Assembly (NCBI GenBank): GCA_024638545.1
Contig: JAHEKD010000059.1
Location: 1 to 9,147, forward strand
Source: Gammaproteobacteria bacterium
GTDB taxonomy: Bacteria > Pseudomonadota > Gammaproteobacteria > Arenicellales > JAHEKD01
DNA: 9,147 bases
Reading direction: 5' to 3'
The notes beneath the pieces were generated by a model, which did no database searches, was not told the DNA's origin, and worked only from the letters and a program-made list of their open reading frames with translations. Within the stretch, counting starts at the first letter, position 1. Each line of letters begins with the position of its first letter. This document shows positions 6,544-9,147 of this stretch, piece by piece. Made by a program: the position numbers and the translations under genes.

Positions 6544-6827
6544 ATGAATACATATCAAATGAACCGGTCATTGAATCTGGTGGCGATAGCGTTGTGTATT
6601 TCGCTTATAAGCGGTTGTGCAACAGTAAACTTTGACGGACCTAAAACTCAAAGCCGTGCCATAACCGACACGGACAATTCTTCACTTCACTTGGCGTGGA
6701 AGATTCAAAGTGGGAGGAATTAAAGCAGGGGAATTCTGGCGTTTACCCGCTTGAGCAGGGAAGAGATGCACTTGGGGTGCGTTTGTATCTGGCAGATCAG
6801 GCTGAAAAAACTATCGATCTTCAATAA
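6544..6827 (+). pseudogene. Phospholipase D/cardiolipin synthase-like lipoprotein, frameshifted and truncated
   Basis: The gene begins with a lipoprotein signal peptide: ATG 6544 or 6559, hydrophobic core LVAIALCISL, lipobox LISGC followed by Ala. The mature start NFDGPKTQSRAITDTDN is typical of the N-termini of periplasmic PLD-superfamily proteins. The first frame runs into TAA at 6721-6723. Continuing in another frame from 6693 gives GVEDSKWEELKQG, then YPLEQGRDALGVRLYLADQ and KTIDLQ, the segment that in ClsC/YmdC-like proteins leads into the first HKD domain. A tandem TTCAC duplication (6681-6690) explains the shift exactly: removing one copy restores one frame. That frame then meets TAA at 6825-6827 where the family continues with two tyrosines, and no HxKxxxxD motif follows. 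Full-length relatives have about 500 residues, so most of the catalytic part is gone. Confidence 0.85.
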
Positions 6828-7315
6828 ATTGCTTATCGACCGCACGGAAACAAAATGCAGACATGCATTTATTGTTAACCAGGATCGTACAGAAAGATCA
6901 GCAGGCATTTACCAGCCTGTACGATGCGACTATAAGCTTGTTGTAAGGAGTGGCACTGCGAATTGCACGAAACCACGGCACGACCGAGGTAGTCATTAAT
7001 AAAACATATTTGCAGGTCTGGCAGCAGGCAGGTCGCTATAATTCATCGAAAAAGTACGGTCAAAAGCTGTCTGGTGATGATACGCCGTTCATCAGAATGA
7101 ATCCGCTGGTAACTTTTACTTTAATGATGATGAAGGCGTGTTGATGTTCGCTGGCCCGGTTTTTAGCCTGTCGCGACGGCGTAGGTTATTGTCAGGTTAA
7201 ACGGCGAATAATAAAGTCGTACTGTCATTTGAACCAAAACCAAATCATAGAAGGCAGTTCGATTTCTGCTAGAGTGATTGTTTGTAATTCATCCAAACAC
7301 ATTAGGATTAAAACC
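6828..7315 (+). other. Unassigned coding debris between the PLD pseudogene and the amino-acid operon
   Basis: No intact gene is supported. Short open stretches in all three plus frames (for example 6950-7144, and 7080-7198 in another frame) give peptides with ordinary composition, such as TYLQVWQQAGRYNSSKKYG and NFYFNDDEGVLMFAGP. I cannot place them in a family. They could be the scrambled C-terminal part of the PLD gene or a second dead gene. AAGGAG at 6945-6950 touches the GTG at 6950, so it cannot serve that codon. The last 110 bases should contain the promoter of the amino-acid operon; I see no strong -35/-10 pair. Confidence 0.5.
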
Positions 7316-8139
7316 ATGAAAAAAACAGTATTGGCCATGATTTGCGCTCTATTCACGTTAGTAAGTGTCCAGGCGCAGGCAGCCAATGAACGATTTATGT
7401 CTGTCATTGAGAAGGTCAAGCTGATTGTTGGTGTTAAAGCCGACTAGAATCCGTGGAGCTTTCGTAATGAAAGCGGCGAAATTGTGGGCATGGAAGTCGA
7501 CATGGCACAGGATGTTGCCGATGCCCTGGGGGTTGAGCTTGAACTCGTCGCGGTGCAGTCGTCAAACCGCATGCAGTTTCTTGAGCAGGGCAAGATTGAC
7601 CTGATGATCGCTACCATGTCTGATCGCGAAGACCGTCGCAAAATCGTTGGCATTCCCCAGCCGAATTACTACACCTCCGGTACCAATGTGCTGGTACCCA
7701 AAGCAGTTGGATTAAAGGATTGGGAAGAGCTGCGTGACAAGCCGGTCTGCGGAAAGCAGGGCGCCTTCTATAATCAAATCGTTGAGGAACAATACGGTGC
7801 AAAGATTGTCGCCTTTACCGGCAATGCCGAGTCAAAACAGGCGCTGCGAGATAAAAATCTATCGCCTGGGTCTATGACGATTCGTCAATTATGGCTGATC
7901 TGGCCAGCGGTGACTGGGATGACTATGAAATGCCGCTGCAAACGGAAGATGACAATCCTTGGGCACTGGCTGTGCCGCTGGAGGAGGTCGACGGGATCTG
8001 GGGACGGTTCATGTCCGGCATGATATTCAACTGGCACCAGTCAGGACGCTTGATTGAGCTGGAGGAGAAATGGGGCATACAGCCAACCCAGTACCTGGCC
8101 GATCAGCACGAAAAATACAAAGACTGGATGGCCGAATAG
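7316..8139 (+). pseudogene. Amino-acid ABC transporter periplasmic binding protein (SBP family 3), nonsense plus frameshift
   Basis: The start is supported by AGGA at 7304-7307, eight bases before the ATG. Residues 1-22 are a signal peptide ending at AQA. After it comes the family 3 beginning LIVGVKAD, but the next codon (codon 44, 7445-7447) is TAG where the family usually has an aromatic residue before the PW pair. The same frame then continues as a normal polar amino-acid binding protein: SGEIVGMEVDMAQDVADALG, GKIDLMIATMSDREDR, and NYYTSGTNVLV. At about 7859 one base is missing (after codon 181); the frame resumes at 7861 with IAWVYDD and runs to a family-like C-terminus at TAG 8139. With one base restored the gene would have 274 codons plus stop, normal length. 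The product would have supplied the downstream permeases with a polar amino acid. Confidence 0.92.
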
Positions 8140-8153
8140 CTTACATATGAACA

Positions 8154-8189
8154 CAGAGGTTTGGTCTTGACCAAACCTCTGTTTTATTT
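8154..8189 (+). terminator. Rho-independent terminator or attenuator after the binding-protein gene
   Basis: CAGAGGTTTGGT (8154-8165), loop CTTG, and ACCAAACCTCTG (8170-8181) form a perfect 12-base-pair stem followed by TTTTATTT. It lies 14 bases after the binding-protein stop and 18 bases before the permease start. Such hairpins commonly lower expression of permease genes relative to the binding protein in uptake operons. Confidence 0.88.
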
Positions 8190-8207
8190 CCGGATTGCAG
8201 AATTTCA

Positions 8208-8573
8208 ATGCCCGAATTTATTGCTGAATTTTTTCGACAACTTGCCGAGGATCACCCTCGCTGGAATTTTATTTTCTTCTATGAGCCGGTTGAGATTCAG
8301 CGCGTTTTGAGCGGCATTGGCGTGACCCTTGAGTTATCGATAATTTGCCTGATTTTAAGTGTCGTCATCGGGATTCTCGGGGCGTGGCTGCAGGGCTCGA
8401 AGATTAAATGGCTGCGTCATATCGTGCAGGGCTATATCCGGTTTTTTCGCAACACGCCGCCGGTTGTACAGCTGCTGTTTTTATTCATTTTCTATATTGT
8501 GCTGGTTGGCGTGATTGTCATGGGTATGAACCGCTGGGAACGCCAGCTTAAGATCCCGGGGTACGGTGTTTAG
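8208..8573 (+). pseudogene. Amino-acid ABC transporter permease 1 (HisQ/GlnP type) with large in-frame internal deletion
   Basis: The 121-codon frame keeps only the two ends of a polar amino-acid permease. Residues 1-90 are the normal N-terminal part, including the first membrane helix (GVTLELSIICLILSVVIGIL, about 38-57) and the family motif IRFFRNTPPVVQ (77-88). From about residue 94 the sequence is the normal last helix and tail, LVGVIVMGMNRWERQL and IPGYGV. The whole middle is missing, including the cytoplasmic EAA loop that docks on the ATPase. Family members have about 220-320 residues, so well over 100 are gone. The reading frame is uninterrupted, so a short protein could be made, but it should not work as a permease. 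No good ribosome site precedes the ATG. An intact but divergent short protein is much less likely, because both ends match the same family. Confidence 0.88.
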
Positions 8574-8576
8574 CCC

Positions 8577-9147
8577 ATGAAGAAGATTCCGGGTATCAAT
8601 CGTAATTTGAAAACTGATTTCGCGGTTTCAAAGCCGGTTCGCATGCGCTGTGATCATTTTGATCCCGGCAGCACGGCGTTTACCCGCTGGCTGGGCGGGA
8701 TTTCACTGTTTAAAGTCTTTATTCTTGTACTGTTAATGATCACGGCCTCGTCCATGGCGCTGGCCCAGTCAAATTACAGCACCGCCAGGGCCGTTGATGC
8801 GCTGGTTCGGTGGATGCCCTTTTTGCTAAAAAGCGGATTCTTTTTTAATTTTTTTAATCAGTTTGCTGGTCATGCTCATCGGTACGGTCACCGGCATTGT
8901 CTTGGGGTTGGGGCAGATCTCAGTGCACGGTTGGTTGCGGAGGTTTTGCTTTTTGATCACACAATTTTTCCGTAACTCACCCTGGCTGGTGCTGTTATTT
9001 GTGGTCATGCTGACATTCCCGTTTGAAGTGAGTGTGTTCGGAATATCCATATACGTGCCGGACTGGGTTAAGGCGGTTATCGGACTGTCATTACCTATCA
9101 TGGCAAATGTTTCCGAAATCGTACGGGACGCCGTCATTTCCGTACCC
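8577..9147 (+). pseudogene. Amino-acid ABC transporter permease 2 (HisM/GlnP type), frameshifted, cut by window end
   Basis: The start ATG lies three bases after the stop of permease 1, as in an operon. Residues 1-90 include one membrane helix (about 46-63) and the lead-in to the permease core (VRWMPFLLKSGFFFNF). At a run of seven T (8849-8855) the frame is lost; with six T it continues as LISLLVMLIGTVTGIVLGLG, then FLITQFFRNSPWLVLLFVVM, then VKAVIGLSLPIMANVSEIVR to the window edge. The second frame is open all the way to 9147. RNSPWLVLL and the ANVSEIVRDAV segment are family hallmarks, and the window ends just before the expected EAA motif. The ATPase gene should lie further right. A homopolymer sequencing error cannot be excluded for this lesion alone. 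Confidence 0.85.

Noticed and set aside
7445..7447. TAG as a recoded sense codon (pyrrolysine or stop reassignment)
   Set aside because: TAG ends at least two neighbouring reading frames at the family-typical C-terminus, and a second, unrelated frameshift sits in the same gene, so plain decay explains it better.
8577..8975. Separate novel 132-residue protein overlapping the permease region
   Set aside because: Its second half is the wrong frame of the permease; the true permease sequence continues in the neighbouring frame after the T-run.

Overview
This window looks like chromosomal DNA of a gammaproteobacterium of moderate GC, probably free-living aquatic or host-associated. That placement is an inference from the protein families (polyamine/iron-type binding protein, LacI regulator, REP-associated transposase, amino-acid ABC uptake operon). 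Nothing here fixes genus. There is no rRNA, tRNA or CRISPR array.

Left part (1-5155) is intact and reads entirely on the minus strand. It holds a periplasmic solute-binding protein (42-1058) ending in a strong hairpin, a LacI-family repressor (1147-2157) with an operator-like palindrome inside its own promoter, a REP-associated tyrosine transposase (RAYT, 2434-3099) bounded by a dense array of short repeats on one side and an inverted copy on the other, and an MsbA-type ABC exporter (3362-5155) with its own terminator.

The middle (5156-6543) is mostly non-coding. A roughly 600-base gap contains a GC-rich stretch with many consecutive potential stem-loops. It is followed by a small one-helix membrane protein of the DUF5665 type (5751-6092, minus) and another 450-base gap.

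Right part (6544-9147) is on the plus strand and is a run of broken genes. It starts with the lipoprotein N-terminus of a phospholipase D/cardiolipin synthase-like gene, disrupted by a 5-base tandem duplication and then cut short. Next come unassigned coding debris and a polar amino-acid ABC uptake operon in which every visible gene carries a lesion. The binding protein has an in-frame TAG and a one-base deletion. The first permease has lost its middle in frame. The second permease has an extra T in a T run and leaves the window before its EAA loop. The remaining sequence of these genes is still well conserved, so the inactivation looks recent.

The most notable features are the RAYT with its nested repeat array, the cluster of independent lesions in one transport operon, and the hairpin-rich GC island at about 5400-5715. 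I did not find convincing evidence of a wholly new multi-gene system.
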